Positions 53,750-63,178 of a stretch of DNA of 64,000 bases are shown here, piece by piece (position 1 is the first letter of the stretch; the number at the start of each line of letters is the position of its first letter). Location: NCBI RefSeq assembly GCF_019448255.1, contig NZ_CP080410.1, positions 2,170,001 to 2,234,000 of the forward strand. Reading direction: 5' to 3'. The DNA comes from Qipengyuania flava. Its GTDB lineage: Bacteria; Pseudomonadota; Alphaproteobacteria; Sphingomonadales; Sphingomonadaceae. Both the position numbers and the translations under genes were made by a program. The notes under the pieces were generated by a model. It saw nothing but the letters and a program-made list of their open reading frames with translations, had not been told where the DNA came from and did no database searches.

Positions 53750-54790
53750 ATGCGCACAGCCATGATGGCCGCGATTGCCTTGAGTTTCACCCCTGTGAGC
53801 GCGCTGGCGCAGGAGGTTTCGCCGCCCAGCGAAGCGCCGGCCCCGCCGCTGACCCGCGCCAACCTTGAGGAGCGGATGGACGCCTACATGGAAGGGCGCC
53901 GCGGGCTGGTCCACATCCGGCTCGACGGGACCGAAGTGCTGTCCAAACCCTATGGCATGGCCAACGTGCAGCTCGGTTCCGCGATCGACGAAGACACGGT
54001 GTTTGGCATCGGGTCGCGTCCGATCGACTTCACGCTGGCTGCGGTGATGCTCCTCCAGCAGCAAGGCAGGCTCTCCTTCGACGACACGTTGGCGGACCAT
54101 TTCGACAATGTCCCTGCCGACCGCGCCGGCATGACCATTGCGCAAATGATGAACGGCCAGTCGGGCCTGCCCGATTTTCCCGCCAACGCCAGCGATGCCG
54201 ATGCGGACCTCACGTGGATCACGCGCGATCAGTTCATCGCGCGCACCATGGCGATCCCGCTGCTGTTTGCGCCGGGCAAAGGCGAAGAGCATTCGCACTG
54301 GGCCTTCGGCGTGCTCGCCGCGATCGTGGAGAAGCGCAGCGGCCAGTCCTATGCCGAATTCCTGCGCGCCAATTTCTTCGATCCTGCCGGGATGGAGCGG
54401 ACTGGCGACTATGGCGAAAGTCGCGGCCTTCCGCTGGAGGCCTTTGCCGTTGGCGGCGGCAAGCAGGTGGGCCTGCCGAATATCCCGCCCAACTGGGGCC
54501 CGACATCCTGGCTGGTGCTGGGCAGCGGCGGGATGTTTTCCACGCTATCCGACCTGCGGCGCTTCTACGCATTCCTTATGGAGAGCAACCTGCTGGGCGA
54601 GGAGAACACGCGCCGCTTCACCGGTTTCTCGGCGCAAATCGACGGGTCGGAGCGCGGCTTCGAACTGCTCACCTTCACGAGCGAAGGGCGCCGGAACGAG
54701 GCCTGGGTCATGCTGAGCAGCGCCAGCCAGCCGGGCGCGCTCGAACCGGTGATCCGCCCGCTATTGGCGCTGGTGCGCGGCGATCAGTAG
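53750..54790 (+). CDS. Exported serine-hydrolase homologue lacking catalytic residues
   Basis: A 346-residue exported protein with the beta-lactamase/penicillin-binding fold, signal peptide ending near ALAQ (21). The fold's marks are there ([45 protein letters not shown]), but the SxxK motif reads SRPI (89-92), losing the lysine, and the YxN motif reads HSHW (181-184). It is therefore probably not a working hydrolase and may bind a ligand or partner instead. The frame is intact and has GGAGGGA before ATG 53750, so it is not a decaying pseudogene by any visible sign. It is convergent with the DUF4197 gene by 7 bases. Confidence 0.85.
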   Translation: MRTAMMAAIALSFTPVSALAQEVSPPSEAPAPPLTRANLEERMDAYMEGRRGLVHIRLDGTEVLSKPYGMANVQLGSAIDEDTVFGIGSRPIDFTLAAVMLLQQQGRLSFDDTLADHFDNVPADRAGMTIAQMMNGQSGLPDFPANASDADADLTWITRDQFIARTMAIPLLFAPGKGEEHSHWAFGVLAAIVEKRSGQSYAEFLRANFFDPAGMERTGDYGESRGLPLEAFAVGGGKQVGLPNIPPNWGPTSWLVLGSGGMFSTLSDLRRFYAFLMESNLLGEENTRRFTGFSAQIDGSERGFELLTFTSEGRRNEAWVMLSSASQPGALEPVIRPLLALVRGDQ

Positions 54791-55479
54791 GTCGAACCGG
54801 CTCCGAACACGCCGATGATCAGCGGGTCGCGCGTGGCCTCGGGATTGCGGCGGATGGCCGCTTCCTCGACGCCGATCTCGCTCCAGATGGTGTTGTCGAG
54901 ATTGTCGGCAAAGCGGGTCGTCGCCCCGGCCAAGTCCACCCCGGTCAGCCCGCGCAGCAGTTCGCCAACCAGCGGATCGCTGGCGACGCGCATCGCACGG
55001 CCGAGCTCGGGCACCATGGCCTCGACCAGCGAGCGGCCCATCGCGCCGCGCAGGAAGGTCGTTGCCGCCGTGGGGCCGCCGCGGACCAGTTCCAGCGCGT
55101 TCTGGATGCCGATGGTACGCACCGCTTCGGTCACCAGCGGCGCGGCACGCTGCGCGCCTTCATAGGCGATATCGGCGAAGGCGCCTTCGAGCCGGTTCTT
55201 GAACAGCGCCGAGGTGAGAATGCGGGTCAGCGTATCGCCGCGTGTTCCCAGCAGGTTGCCCAGCCCGATCCGGTCGACCTGCTGGTCCCAGAACCCGCCG
55301 CCTTCGAGCATGCGGGCAAAGGCGCGCTCGCTGGACAGGAACAGGATCCGCTGGACCGCATCGACCAGGCCGAAGCCGGGGATCGCGGAACAGCCCGGCA
55401 GGACCGCAAGGCCGCCGGTTGCCGCCATGCCGCCAAGGAAGGCGCGCCGTCCGGTGGGTTTCACGAGAATATCGGTCAT
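54784..55479 (-). CDS. DUF4197 lipoprotein
   Basis: A 231-residue exported protein of the DUF4197 family: RRAFLGGMAATGG gives a Tat/lipoprotein-type leader with a lipobox ending in GC (LPGC, about 30), followed by LLGTRGDTLTRILT, IQNALELVRGGPTAATTFLRG and the end motif EEAAIRRNPEATRDPLIIGVFG. The function is unknown; the family is all-helical and widespread in proteobacteria. It is divergent from priA with 64 bases between starts. Confidence 0.88.
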   Translation of the reverse strand: MTDILVKPTGRRAFLGGMAATGGLAVLPGCSAIPGFGLVDAVQRILFLSSERAFARMLEGGGFWDQQVDRIGLGNLLGTRGDTLTRILTSALFKNRLEGAFADIAYEGAQRAAPLVTEAVRTIGIQNALELVRGGPTAATTFLRGAMGRSLVEAMVPELGRAMRVASDPLVGELLRGLTGVDLAGATTRFADNLDNTIWSEIGVEEAAIRRNPEATRDPLIIGVFGAGSTY

Positions 55480-55543
55480 ATCGTCAGTCCTCTTTCATCC
55501 CACCCTTGTTTCGCGCCTATTGCGGCGCCCATATGGCCCGGCA

Positions 55544-57709
55544 ATGAACCGCGTGCGCTGCCTTGTCCTCAACGCTGCCCTAGGTCCCCTTGATTACAAG
55601 GTGCCCGAAGGCCTGTCGGTCGCGCCCGGATCGGTGGTCGAATGCCCCCTTGGTCCGCGCACGGTTATCGGGATCGTCTGGGAAGCGGAACGGCTGCCCG
55701 GGACCGAGGTTCCGGCGGAAAAGCTGCGGCCTTTGAGAGGGATACTGCCGGTCCCGCCACTTTCCGCAGGATTACGGCGGCTTATCGAATGGACCGCGGA
55801 TTACTACGTAGCCTCGCTCGCCAGCGTGGCGCGCATGGCGCTCTCCTCAGGCGGCGCGCTCAAGGGGCCGGCGACGATGACCGAATACCGCCTCACCGGC
55901 GGCATGCCCGAACGCATGACCCCGCAGAGGCAGGCGGCAATGGAAGCGCTGGAAGGCGAACAGGCCACGATCCGCGAGCTGGCGGGCATTGCCGGCGTCT
56001 CGGAAGGCGTGCTGCGCGGCCTCGTGAATCAGGGCGCGCTGGAGCCGGTCGAGGTCGATTGCGACCGCCCCTATGACGAGGCACGCCCGGATTTCGCGCA
56101 GGTCGAACTTAGCCCCGAACAGAGCGAAGCCTCCGCCATCTTTGCCGAGGCCGTGCGCAAGGCCGACTTCGCGCCCTTCCTGCTCGACGGGGTGACCGGA
56201 TCGGGCAAGACCGAAACCTATTTCGAACCCGTCGCCGAGGCGCTGAAGATGGGCCGCCAAGTCCTCGTCCTGCTGCCCGAAATCGCGCTGACGGAAAACT
56301 TCCTCCACCGCTTCGAGGAGCGCTTCGGCGCGGCGCCCGTGCTGTGGCATTCCTCGCTCAAATCGACCGAGCGCCGCCGCGCCTATCGCGCCGTGTCCGA
56401 TGGCAGCGCGCAGGTCGTCGTGGGCGCGCGTTCGGCGCTGTTCCTGCCCTTTGCCAAGCTCGGCCTGATCGTCGTCGACGAGGCGCACGAGACGAGCTTC
56501 AAGCAGGAAGACGGCGTGCGCTACAACGCGCGCGACGTCGCCGTGATGCGCGGCCACTTCGAGAAGGTACCGGTGGTCCTCGCCAGCGCGACGCCCGCGC
56601 TCGAAAGCCTGCAAATGGCCGAAAGCGGGGTCTATGCGAAGGTCGACCTGCCCAGCCGCTTCGGCGGGGCGCAATTGCCCACCATCGACACGATCGACCT
56701 CACGGAGGAAAAGCCGCCGCACGGCATGTGGCTGGCGCAAAGGCTGGTCGACGGGATCGAGGAGCGGCTGGAGCGCGGCGAACAGTCGCTGCTGTTCCTG
56801 AACCGCCGCGGCTATGCGCCGCTGACTTTGTGCCGCAATTGCGGCTTTCGCTACCAGTGCCCAAATTGCAGCGCCTGGCTGGTCGAACACCGCTTCACCC
56901 GCCGCCTCGCCTGCCACCATTGCGGGCACGAGGCCCCCGCCCCGCAGGCCTGCACCGAATGCGGCGAGCCCGATTGCCTTGTCGCTTGTGGCCCGGGTGT
57001 CGAACGCATTGCCGACGAGGTGGCCGAGCGCCTCCCAAATGCACGTGTGTTCGTCGCCACGTCGGACACGCTCAATTCCCCCGGCCGCGCGGCGGAATTC
57101 ATCGCTGCGGTCGAAGCGCGCGAAATAGACGTCATCGTCGGGACGCAGCTTGTCACCAAGGGCTTCCACTTTCCCGAACTGACGCTGGTCGGCGTGGTCG
57201 ATGCGGACCTCGGCCTTGAAGGTGGGGATTTGCGCGCGGGCGAGCGGACCTACCAGCAGGTCGCGCAGGTCGCCGGGCGCGCAGGGCGCGGCTCGAAGCC
57301 GGGCGAGGTCTTGCTCCAGACCCGCCATCCCGAAGCGCCCGTCATCGCGGCCCTTGCGGCAGGCGACCGCGACGCTTTCTATTCCGCCGAGACTGAAATG
57401 CGGCGCGAAGCCGGCGCTCCGCCCTTCGGCCGCTGGGCCTCGATCATCATCTCCTCCGAAGACGACGCCGAAGCGCGTGAGGCCGCCAACCGCCTCGGCG
57501 CCTTCCGCCCCGATGTCGCCGAGTGCCTCATTCTCGGCCCGGCGCCCGCACCCATGGCGCTGCTGCGTAATCGCTACCGCTACCGCTTCCTCATCAACGC
57601 GCGGCGCAGCGTGCATTTGCAGGACGTGATCCGCCGCTGGCTGGCGCAGGTGAACCACCCGCCCGGCGTGCGCGTGGCGGTGGATGTGGACCCGTACAGC
57701 TTCGTGTGA
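55544..57709 (+). CDS. priA: PriA, primosomal protein N' (replication restart helicase)
   Basis: A 721-residue 3'-5' helicase that reloads the replisome at stalled forks. The 3'-end binding domain starts MNRVRCLVLNAALGPLDYKVPEG, then a helicase core with Walker A GVTGSGKTETY and the DEAH box VVDEAHETSFKQ, and eight cysteines forming two zinc sites (CRNCGFRYQCPNC and CHHCGH...CTECGEPDC). The final segments match the motor's lobe 2. Start ATG 55544; the upstream open frame is a shadow. priB and priC-type partners are not seen. Confidence 0.96.
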   Translation: MNRVRCLVLNAALGPLDYKVPEGLSVAPGSVVECPLGPRTVIGIVWEAERLPGTEVPAEKLRPLRGILPVPPLSAGLRRLIEWTADYYVASLASVARMALSSGGALKGPATMTEYRLTGGMPERMTPQRQAAMEALEGEQATIRELAGIAGVSEGVLRGLVNQGALEPVEVDCDRPYDEARPDFAQVELSPEQSEASAIFAEAVRKADFAPFLLDGVTGSGKTETYFEPVAEALKMGRQVLVLLPEIALTENFLHRFEERFGAAPVLWHSSLKSTERRRAYRAVSDGSAQVVVGARSALFLPFAKLGLIVVDEAHETSFKQEDGVRYNARDVAVMRGHFEKVPVVLASATPALESLQMAESGVYAKVDLPSRFGGAQLPTIDTIDLTEEKPPHGMWLAQRLVDGIEERLERGEQSLLFLNRRGYAPLTLCRNCGFRYQCPNCSAWLVEHRFTRRLACHHCGHEAPAPQACTECGEPDCLVACGPGVERIADEVAERLPNARVFVATSDTLNSPGRAAEFIAAVEAREIDVIVGTQLVTKGFHFPELTLVGVVDADLGLEGGDLRAGERTYQQVAQVAGRAGRGSKPGEVLLQTRHPEAPVIAALAAGDRDAFYSAETEMRREAGAPPFGRWASIIISSEDDAEAREAANRLGAFRPDVAECLILGPAPAPMALLRNRYRYRFLINARRSVHLQDVIRRWLAQVNHPPGVRVAVDVDPYSFV

Positions 57710-57743
57710 GGCACCAGTGGCGCGCTCGCGCATTGTCCCGGCA

Positions 57744-59309
57744 ATGCCCGATACAACCGACCGCCCCGTCCTCGTTCCCATCCTCGGCGACCAGCTGACC
57801 CGTGACCTTGCCAGCCTGCGCGGGCGGGCGAAGGACGATACGGTGGTGCTGATGATGGAGGTCTGGGACGAGGCCACCTACGTCAGGCACCACAAGCAGA
57901 AGATCGTGCTGATCTTTTCCGCCATGCGTCACTTTGCCGAAGAGCTGCGCGATGCGGGCTGGACGGTCGACTACGTAAGGCTCGACGCGAAGGACAACGC
58001 GGGCAGCTTCACCGGCGAGCTGGCCCGCGCCATCGAGAAGCACGACCCGCGGCTCGTGCGCGTGGTCGAGGCCGGCGAATGGCGGGTGCGCGAGGCGATG
58101 GACCAGTGGGCCGACAAGTTCGCCTGCGAAGTCGAGATCCTGCCCGATGACCGTTTCCTGTGTTCGCAGGCCGAATTCGACGAATGGGCCGAGGGCCGCA
58201 AGGAGCTCCGCATGGAGTTCTTCTACCGCGAAATGCGCCGCAAGACAGGCCTTCTCATGGATGGCGACAAACCCGAAGGCGGTGAGTGGAATTACGACAG
58301 CGAGAACCGCAAGCCACCCAAGGAGGGGCTCTCCGCGCCCGAGCGCCCCAAGTTCGAACCGGACGCCATCACGCAGAAGGTGATCGATCTCGTCGAGGAC
58401 CGCTTCGGCGACCACTTCGGCAGTATCGAACGTTTCGAATGGCCGGTGACACGCGAGGAGGCGGAGGAAGCGGCCGACGCCTTCTTTTCCGAGCGGATCG
58501 AATGCTTCGGACCCTATCAGGACGCCATGGTCGAAGGGGAAGACGACCTGTTCCACTCGATGCTTTCGACCAGCATCAACCTCGGCCTGCTCGACCCGCT
58601 GGACCTCTGCCGCCGCGCGGAGCAGGCCTACAGGGACGGCAAGGCCCCGCTCAATTCGGTCGAGGGGTTCATTCGCCAGATCATCGGCTGGCGCGAATAT
58701 GTGCGCGGCTTCTACTTCCACCAGATGCCGCATCTGCAAAAGGCCAACGCGCTCAACGCCCAGCGGGGCTTGCCCGAATTTTACTGGACCGGCGAGACCG
58801 ACATGGCCTGCCTTGCCGACAGCATCCGTTCGACGCGCGAGAACGCGCATGCGCACCATATCCAGCGGCTGATGGTTCTCGGCAATTTTGCCCTGCTGGC
58901 AGGCGTGAACCCGCGCGATGTGCAGGACTGGTACCTTGCCGTTTACGCCGACGCCTACGAATGGGTGGAGCTGCCCAATGTGAGCGCGATGGTGCTTTAC
59001 GCCGATGGCGGCAAGCTGGCCTCCAAACCCTATGCGGCGAGCGGAAACTACATCAACAAGATGAGCAATTACTGCTCGGGCTGCCGCTATTCGGTGAGCA
59101 AGAAAACCGGCGACGGCGCCTGCCCCTTCAACCCGCTCTACTGGCACTTCATGCACCGCCACCGCGAGCGGCTGGAGAAGAACCCGCGCATCGGGCGGAT
59201 CTATTCCACCTGGGACCGCATGGGTGAGGAAAAGCAGGCGGAGTATCTGGAGAGTGCGGAGGCCTTCCTCGACACTTTGGAGCCCGCCAGCGACGGCTGG
59301 GCGCGCTAG
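57744..59309 (+). CDS. phrB: Fe-S bacterial cryptochrome/(6-4) photolyase (FeS-BCP)
   Basis: A 521-residue light-driven DNA repair flavoprotein of the prokaryotic FeS-BCP branch, like Agrobacterium PhrB, which uses FAD, a 6,7-dimethyl-8-ribityllumazine antenna and a 4Fe-4S cluster to repair (6-4) photoproducts. The cluster cysteines are visible: one in TDMACLADS, the pair CSGC (residues about 447-450) and a fourth in GDGACPFNPLYW. The FAD-binding region VEGFIRQIIGWREYVRGFY fits. Start ATG 57744, 34 bases after priA. Repair rather than signalling is inferred from the family. Confidence 0.9.
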   Translation: MPDTTDRPVLVPILGDQLTRDLASLRGRAKDDTVVLMMEVWDEATYVRHHKQKIVLIFSAMRHFAEELRDAGWTVDYVRLDAKDNAGSFTGELARAIEKHDPRLVRVVEAGEWRVREAMDQWADKFACEVEILPDDRFLCSQAEFDEWAEGRKELRMEFFYREMRRKTGLLMDGDKPEGGEWNYDSENRKPPKEGLSAPERPKFEPDAITQKVIDLVEDRFGDHFGSIERFEWPVTREEAEEAADAFFSERIECFGPYQDAMVEGEDDLFHSMLSTSINLGLLDPLDLCRRAEQAYRDGKAPLNSVEGFIRQIIGWREYVRGFYFHQMPHLQKANALNAQRGLPEFYWTGETDMACLADSIRSTRENAHAHHIQRLMVLGNFALLAGVNPRDVQDWYLAVYADAYEWVELPNVSAMVLYADGGKLASKPYAASGNYINKMSNYCSGCRYSVSKKTGDGACPFNPLYWHFMHRHRERLEKNPRIGRIYSTWDRMGEEKQAEYLESAEAFLDTLEPASDGWAR

Positions 59310-59692
59310 CCGCCGAGCGCCTTGAGCACCGCGGCCGCGCGCGCGGTGTCCAGATATTCGCGCAGTTCGGTGACCACGCCGCCCTTTATCTCGGCCACGA
59401 CGCAGGCCGGGATCAGGACCTCGGTGCCGTCCGGCAGCGTGCCGCAGACATCGTGCTCCTCGACGAAACCGGTGGCGGTCTCGGAGCATGTGATATTGGC
59501 GTAGCGATAGCCGCTGACCACAGATCGGAAGGCGGTCGCAAACTTCAGCAGGGTTTCGCGGTCCATCGGCGGCCCGCCATTCTGGATGCCGCGAAAATCC
59601 TCCGCCAGCAGTCGGAGCGCGGTCTCGTTGTCGCCGGTCTCAAAGGCGGTGAACAGAGCCCTTGCTACGTCGGCGTTGGAACGGGTGGTCAC
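59306..59692 (-). CDS. NTF2-like/SnoaL-fold protein
   Basis: A 128-residue small cone-fold protein (NTF2-like family, often called SnoaL or limonene-epoxide hydrolase-like). The fold is suggested by ARALFTAFETGDNETALRLLAEDF and LREYLDTARAAAVLKA; catalytic residues are not fixed. The start is GTG 59692 with AGGAGGAG upstream; the longer frame to 59980 is a shadow. It may share a transcript with the PEP-mutase-like gene upstream. It overlaps the photolyase end by four bases, convergently. Confidence 0.8.
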   Translation of the reverse strand: MTTRSNADVARALFTAFETGDNETALRLLAEDFRGIQNGGPPMDRETLLKFATAFRSVVSGYRYANITCSETATGFVEEHDVCGTLPDGTEVLIPACVVAEIKGGVVTELREYLDTARAAAVLKALGG

Positions 59693-59747
59693 GGCTGCTC
59701 TCCTCCTGCATCGCAAGACTTCGTTCCTAACTGCGGATCGCGGCCCG

Positions 59748-60491
59748 TCAAATCGCCATAGCCGCGCGCGCCGCTTCGGTGAGCTGCTCCATCGCCGCCG
59801 CCCAGGGGCCGTGGCCATGGCTGATACGCGCAACGCCCAGCGCCGCGAGTTCGGCCGTGGTCCCGCGTCCCGGTGCCCACAGAACGTTGACGGGCAGCGG
59901 CGAGGAATCGCAGATCGCACGGATGATGGCGTGGTCGCCGAGGAAGGGGACGAACAGGCTCTTGGCGCCCGCATCGGCATAGGCCTGCGCGCGCTCAGTT
60001 ACCTCGTCAATCATGGCCCCCGAATAGTCGGCCGGATCGACGCCGCGATAGACGTCGGTTCGTGCGTTCACATGGATGCCCGTTCCGGCCGCGGCTGCTA
60101 TGCGGTCCGCGGCCTCGGCGACGCTCAGCAGTGCGACCTTGTCCGGCATGCGGTCTTCCATGTTGATCCCGGCGGCGCCCAGTTCGAACGCCTGGCGGAC
60201 AGAGGCCGCGACCTCTTCCGGCGTGTCGCCATAACCCGCTTCCATGTCGATAGTGACCGGAAGATCGGTTACCGAGAGGATGCGCTTCAGGTTCTCGAGC
60301 ACAATCTCGATCGGCAGCGTTTCGCCGTCACTAAAGCCGTTCGCCTCGGCGACGCCGTAGCTGCCTGTTGCAATTGCCTTGGCCCCTGCCGCAGCGACAG
60401 CGCGCGCTGAGCCGGCGTCCCAGATATTGTAGAGCACCAGCGGATCGCCCTTCACGTGGAGGGCGGTGAATGCTGCAATCTTGTCCGTCAT
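59748..60491 (-). CDS. Isocitrate lyase/PEP mutase family protein
   Basis: A 247-residue TIM-barrel protein with the family signs DPLVLYNIWDAGSARAV, DMEAGYGDTPEEVAA and GINMEDRMPDKVALLSV, plus HVNARTDVYRG. It lacks the KKCGH signature of true isocitrate lyase and the PEP-mutase lid sequence, so it is one of the many members that cleave or rearrange unknown 2-hydroxy- or 2-oxo-acids. Its start overlaps the ada stop (ATGA), so it is coupled to ada, a pairing also found elsewhere. Confidence 0.88.
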   Translation of the reverse strand: MTDKIAAFTALHVKGDPLVLYNIWDAGSARAVAAAGAKAIATGSYGVAEANGFSDGETLPIEIVLENLKRILSVTDLPVTIDMEAGYGDTPEEVAASVRQAFELGAAGINMEDRMPDKVALLSVAEAADRIAAAAGTGIHVNARTDVYRGVDPADYSGAMIDEVTERAQAYADAGAKSLFVPFLGDHAIIRAICDSSPLPVNVLWAPGRGTTAELAALGVARISHGHGPWAAAMEQLTEAARAAMAI

Positions 60492-61513
60492 TTCGCTTCC
60501 CTCTTGAGCAGTTCGCGCTTGATATCTGGCCCGTAGGCGTAGCCGCCGATGGAGCCATCGGCCTGCACCACACGGTGGCAGGGGATCAGCACCGCGATAT
60601 TGTTCGCGCCGTTCGCGCTGCCGACCGCGCGGCTGGCCTTGGGCTTGCCGAGCATGGCGGCCTGCTGGCCATAGGAGCGTGTCTCGCCCGGCGGGATCTC
60701 GCGCAGGGCCTGCCAGCAAGCCTGCTGGAAAGCCGTGCCCTTCACATCGAGCGGGATGTCCGCGCCTGTGCCGCCTGCGGGGTCCTCGACCGCAGCGGTG
60801 ACGCGTTCGAACAGCGCGCGGAATTCCTCGCCGCCTTCGACCAGCTCGGCCTTGGGGAAGCGCCTGCGCAGGTCTTCCGCACTTTCGTTGAAGCTGAGGC
60901 AGCACACGCCGATCTCGGTCGCGGCGACCAGCATGGAGCCGAGCGTCGTATCGATCAGCGCATAGTGGATCGTGCGCCCTGCCCCGCCGTTCTTCCAGTC
61001 GCTCGCGGTCATACCCATCTTGCCCTCCATCGCGGCGTAGAAGCGGCTCGGCGTCTCGAAGCCTGCGTCGTAAATCGCATCGGTCACCCGGCTGGCCGAA
61101 CCCAGCGCCTCTTTCGCCCGCTCTTCGCGCAGCGCGCGGGCATAGGCGGCAGGCGAAAGGCCGGTCGCGCGCTTGAACACGCGCTGGAAGTGGCTGGCCG
61201 AATAGCCGGTCAGCGTGGCGAGTTCGTCCAGCGTCGGACGCCCATGCGAGCTCTTGATCTCGTCGATCGCCGCAAGCACCGCTGCCTCGTCGCGGCCGAC
61301 ATCGTCGGGCAGGCAGCGCTTGCAGGCGCGCAGGCCCGCCGCGCGCGCTTCGGCGCCGTCGGCAAAGAAGCGCACATTGCCTCGCTCAGGGTGACGTGCG
61401 GCGCAGGACGGGCGGCAGTAGATGCCCGTGGTCAGCACGCCCGTCACGAAGCGCCCGTCGAAGGAACGGTCGCGCCGCTTGACGGCGGCCCAGGCTTGGT
61501 CGGCATCGATCAT
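60488..61513 (-). CDS. ada: Ada, methylphosphotriester/O6-methylguanine-DNA methyltransferase and regulator
   Basis: A 341-residue bifunctional suicide repair protein and activator of the adaptive response to alkylation. Domain order: zinc AdaA domain with the acceptor GIYCRPSC and CKRC (about 35-68), an AraC-type HTH (about 85-180), then the O6-methyltransferase domain with the active-site cysteine in PCHRV. Transfer of a methyl from DNA phosphotriesters to the N-terminal cysteine turns on the activator function in this family. ATG 61513 has GGAG upstream; the frame beyond it is a shadow. Confidence 0.93.
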   Translation of the reverse strand: MIDADQAWAAVKRRDRSFDGRFVTGVLTTGIYCRPSCAARHPERGNVRFFADGAEARAAGLRACKRCLPDDVGRDEAAVLAAIDEIKSSHGRPTLDELATLTGYSASHFQRVFKRATGLSPAAYARALREERAKEALGSASRVTDAIYDAGFETPSRFYAAMEGKMGMTASDWKNGGAGRTIHYALIDTTLGSMLVAATEIGVCCLSFNESAEDLRRRFPKAELVEGGEEFRALFERVTAAVEDPAGGTGADIPLDVKGTAFQQACWQALREIPPGETRSYGQQAAMLGKPKASRAVGSANGANNIAVLIPCHRVVQADGSIGGYAYGPDIKRELLKREAK

Positions 61514-61621
61514 CGCTGGTGTTCTCCATAGCTCATGCGACAGGCTTGTGCGCAAGTCGGAAGCGGCGCGCATCCCGAAGCTTGCGGTCAAAGCCGATGA
61601 AGGCCAAAAGCTGGCGTCAGG

Positions 61622-63178
61622 ATGGGACGCCTTTTCACGCTTCTGGCCGCGCTGCTTGCGCTTGCGGTGCCAAACCTGGCCCACGCCGACGCTGCCGATA
61701 TCGACGCCGCTGCGCGCGGCGTAGTGCGCGTGGTCATCATCAATGTCGACGATGGGGAGCTTTATCCCGTCAGTCACGGCACCGGCTTCGCCGTCACGCC
61801 CGACCGCGTGGTCACCAACGCCCATGTCGTGCGCGACGCGCTGCGCGACAAGGCGATGCGGATCGGCATCGTGCCGAGCGGCGGCGGCGAGGCGGTCTAT
61901 GGCGAGCTGGTCGCGATTTCGGGCCGCAACGACCTCGCCCTCATTCGCATCACCGGCGAGCTGCGCCTGCCCCCGCTGGCCATGGCCGGCGGCCTGCCGC
62001 CCGACAGCGGCGAGGTGACGAGCGTCGGCTATCCGATGAATGTGGACCGGGCGCAGGGTCTCGACCTCTCCGATATCTTCCGCAGCCAGCCGCCGGTGAA
62101 GAGCCGCGGCTTCATTTCGGGCGCGCGGCCCAGTCGCCAGTTCGATACCATCCTCCACACCGCCCCCATCGCGCGCGGCAATTCGGGCGGCCCGCTGGTC
62201 GACCCGTGCGGCCGCGTGGTCGGGGTGAACAGCTTCGGCGCCGACAACGCGGGCGGCGATGCGGAGTTCTTCTTCGCCGTGTCCAACCGCGAGCTGCTGC
62301 CGTTCCTGCGCGCCAACGAGGTCGAGCCGCGCGTCAACGGGTCGCCCTGCCGCTCGATGGCCGATCTCGACGAGGCTGAGCGCGAGAGGCTCCAGCGCGA
62401 ACAAGCCGCTGCCCGCGCGGACCTGGCCGAACGCACCCAGGCCCAGCGCGCCAAGCGCGAACGCGCGCAGCTCGAGGCCGAACAGGGCGTCATTACCGAG
62501 CGCGAGGATCGCCTGTTCCTCGCCTTCATCCTGTTGCTCGTCGCCTTTGGCCTCGGCCAATGGGCGCTGGCGCTGTGGAACCAGGGCGAGGACGAGCGCG
62601 ACGAGACCCGCATGCGCATCGTCGGCGGTGCGGCGCTGGTCTGCGTGCTGGCGGCGCTTGCGGCCTATCTCACCCGCCCCGGCCTCGACGAAATCGACCG
62701 CCGTGTCGCTGCGGCGATGCAGGACGGTGAAGGCCCCGACAGCGGCGGCGACCCCGGCGAGCCGGGCGACCTTGCCCTGCTCTGCACGCTGGTGCCCGAA
62801 CGCAGCCGCGTGACCGGTGCCCAGACAGAGGATGTCGCTTTCGACTGGACCGCCGAGGGCTGCGTCAACGAGCGCACGCAATACGGCTTTGCCGGCGGCA
62901 CCTGGAGCCGGGTGTTCGTGCCGCAATCCGAAGACGCGGTGTCGGTGAACAGCTTCGATCCCGACCGCCGCATCTTCCGCACCGAACGCTACCTGCTCTC
63001 GCGCAACGAAATGAGCGCGGCCCGCGAAGCGCGCGGCAAATACGAAGCGCCCACCTGCACCGCCGAAGGCGCCGCCGCGCAGCTTGGCGAACTGCAGAGC
63101 GAGGTGCTCGGCCAGTTGCCCCGCCAGGCGAACGAGCGGCTCGTCTATGAGTGCACCGTCAGGACGGAAGCGGAGTAA
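61622..63178 (+). CDS. Membrane-tethered trypsin-like (S1C) serine protease
   Basis: A 518-residue exported protease without a PDZ domain. A signal peptide (to about 22) precedes an S1C domain whose triad is H68 (VVTNAHVV), D104 (NDLALIRI) and S188 (ARGNSGGP), all present. After a charged coiled stretch (about 240-295) come two transmembrane helices near 302-322 and 337-355 (LFLAFILLLVAFGLGQWALAL; VGGAALVCVLAALAAYL), then a soluble C-terminal domain of about 160 residues of unknown fold. The layout puts the protease in the periplasm; the topology of the last domain is inferred to be periplasmic too. The next gene overlaps by one base. Confidence 0.85.
   Translation: MGRLFTLLAALLALAVPNLAHADAADIDAAARGVVRVVIINVDDGELYPVSHGTGFAVTPDRVVTNAHVVRDALRDKAMRIGIVPSGGGEAVYGELVAISGRNDLALIRITGELRLPPLAMAGGLPPDSGEVTSVGYPMNVDRAQGLDLSDIFRSQPPVKSRGFISGARPSRQFDTILHTAPIARGNSGGPLVDPCGRVVGVNSFGADNAGGDAEFFFAVSNRELLPFLRANEVEPRVNGSPCRSMADLDEAERERLQREQAAARADLAERTQAQRAKRERAQLEAEQGVITEREDRLFLAFILLLVAFGLGQWALALWNQGEDERDETRMRIVGGAALVCVLAALAAYLTRPGLDEIDRRVAAAMQDGEGPDSGGDPGEPGDLALLCTLVPERSRVTGAQTEDVAFDWTAEGCVNERTQYGFAGGTWSRVFVPQSEDAVSVNSFDPDRRIFRTERYLLSRNEMSAAREARGKYEAPTCTAEGAAAQLGELQSEVLGQLPRQANERLVYECTVRTEAE

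Noticed and set aside
61514-62926. An N-terminal extension of the ada frame to 812 residues
   Set aside because: The extension is antisense to the S1C protease gene; ATG 61513 with a ribosome site fits the Ada family start.
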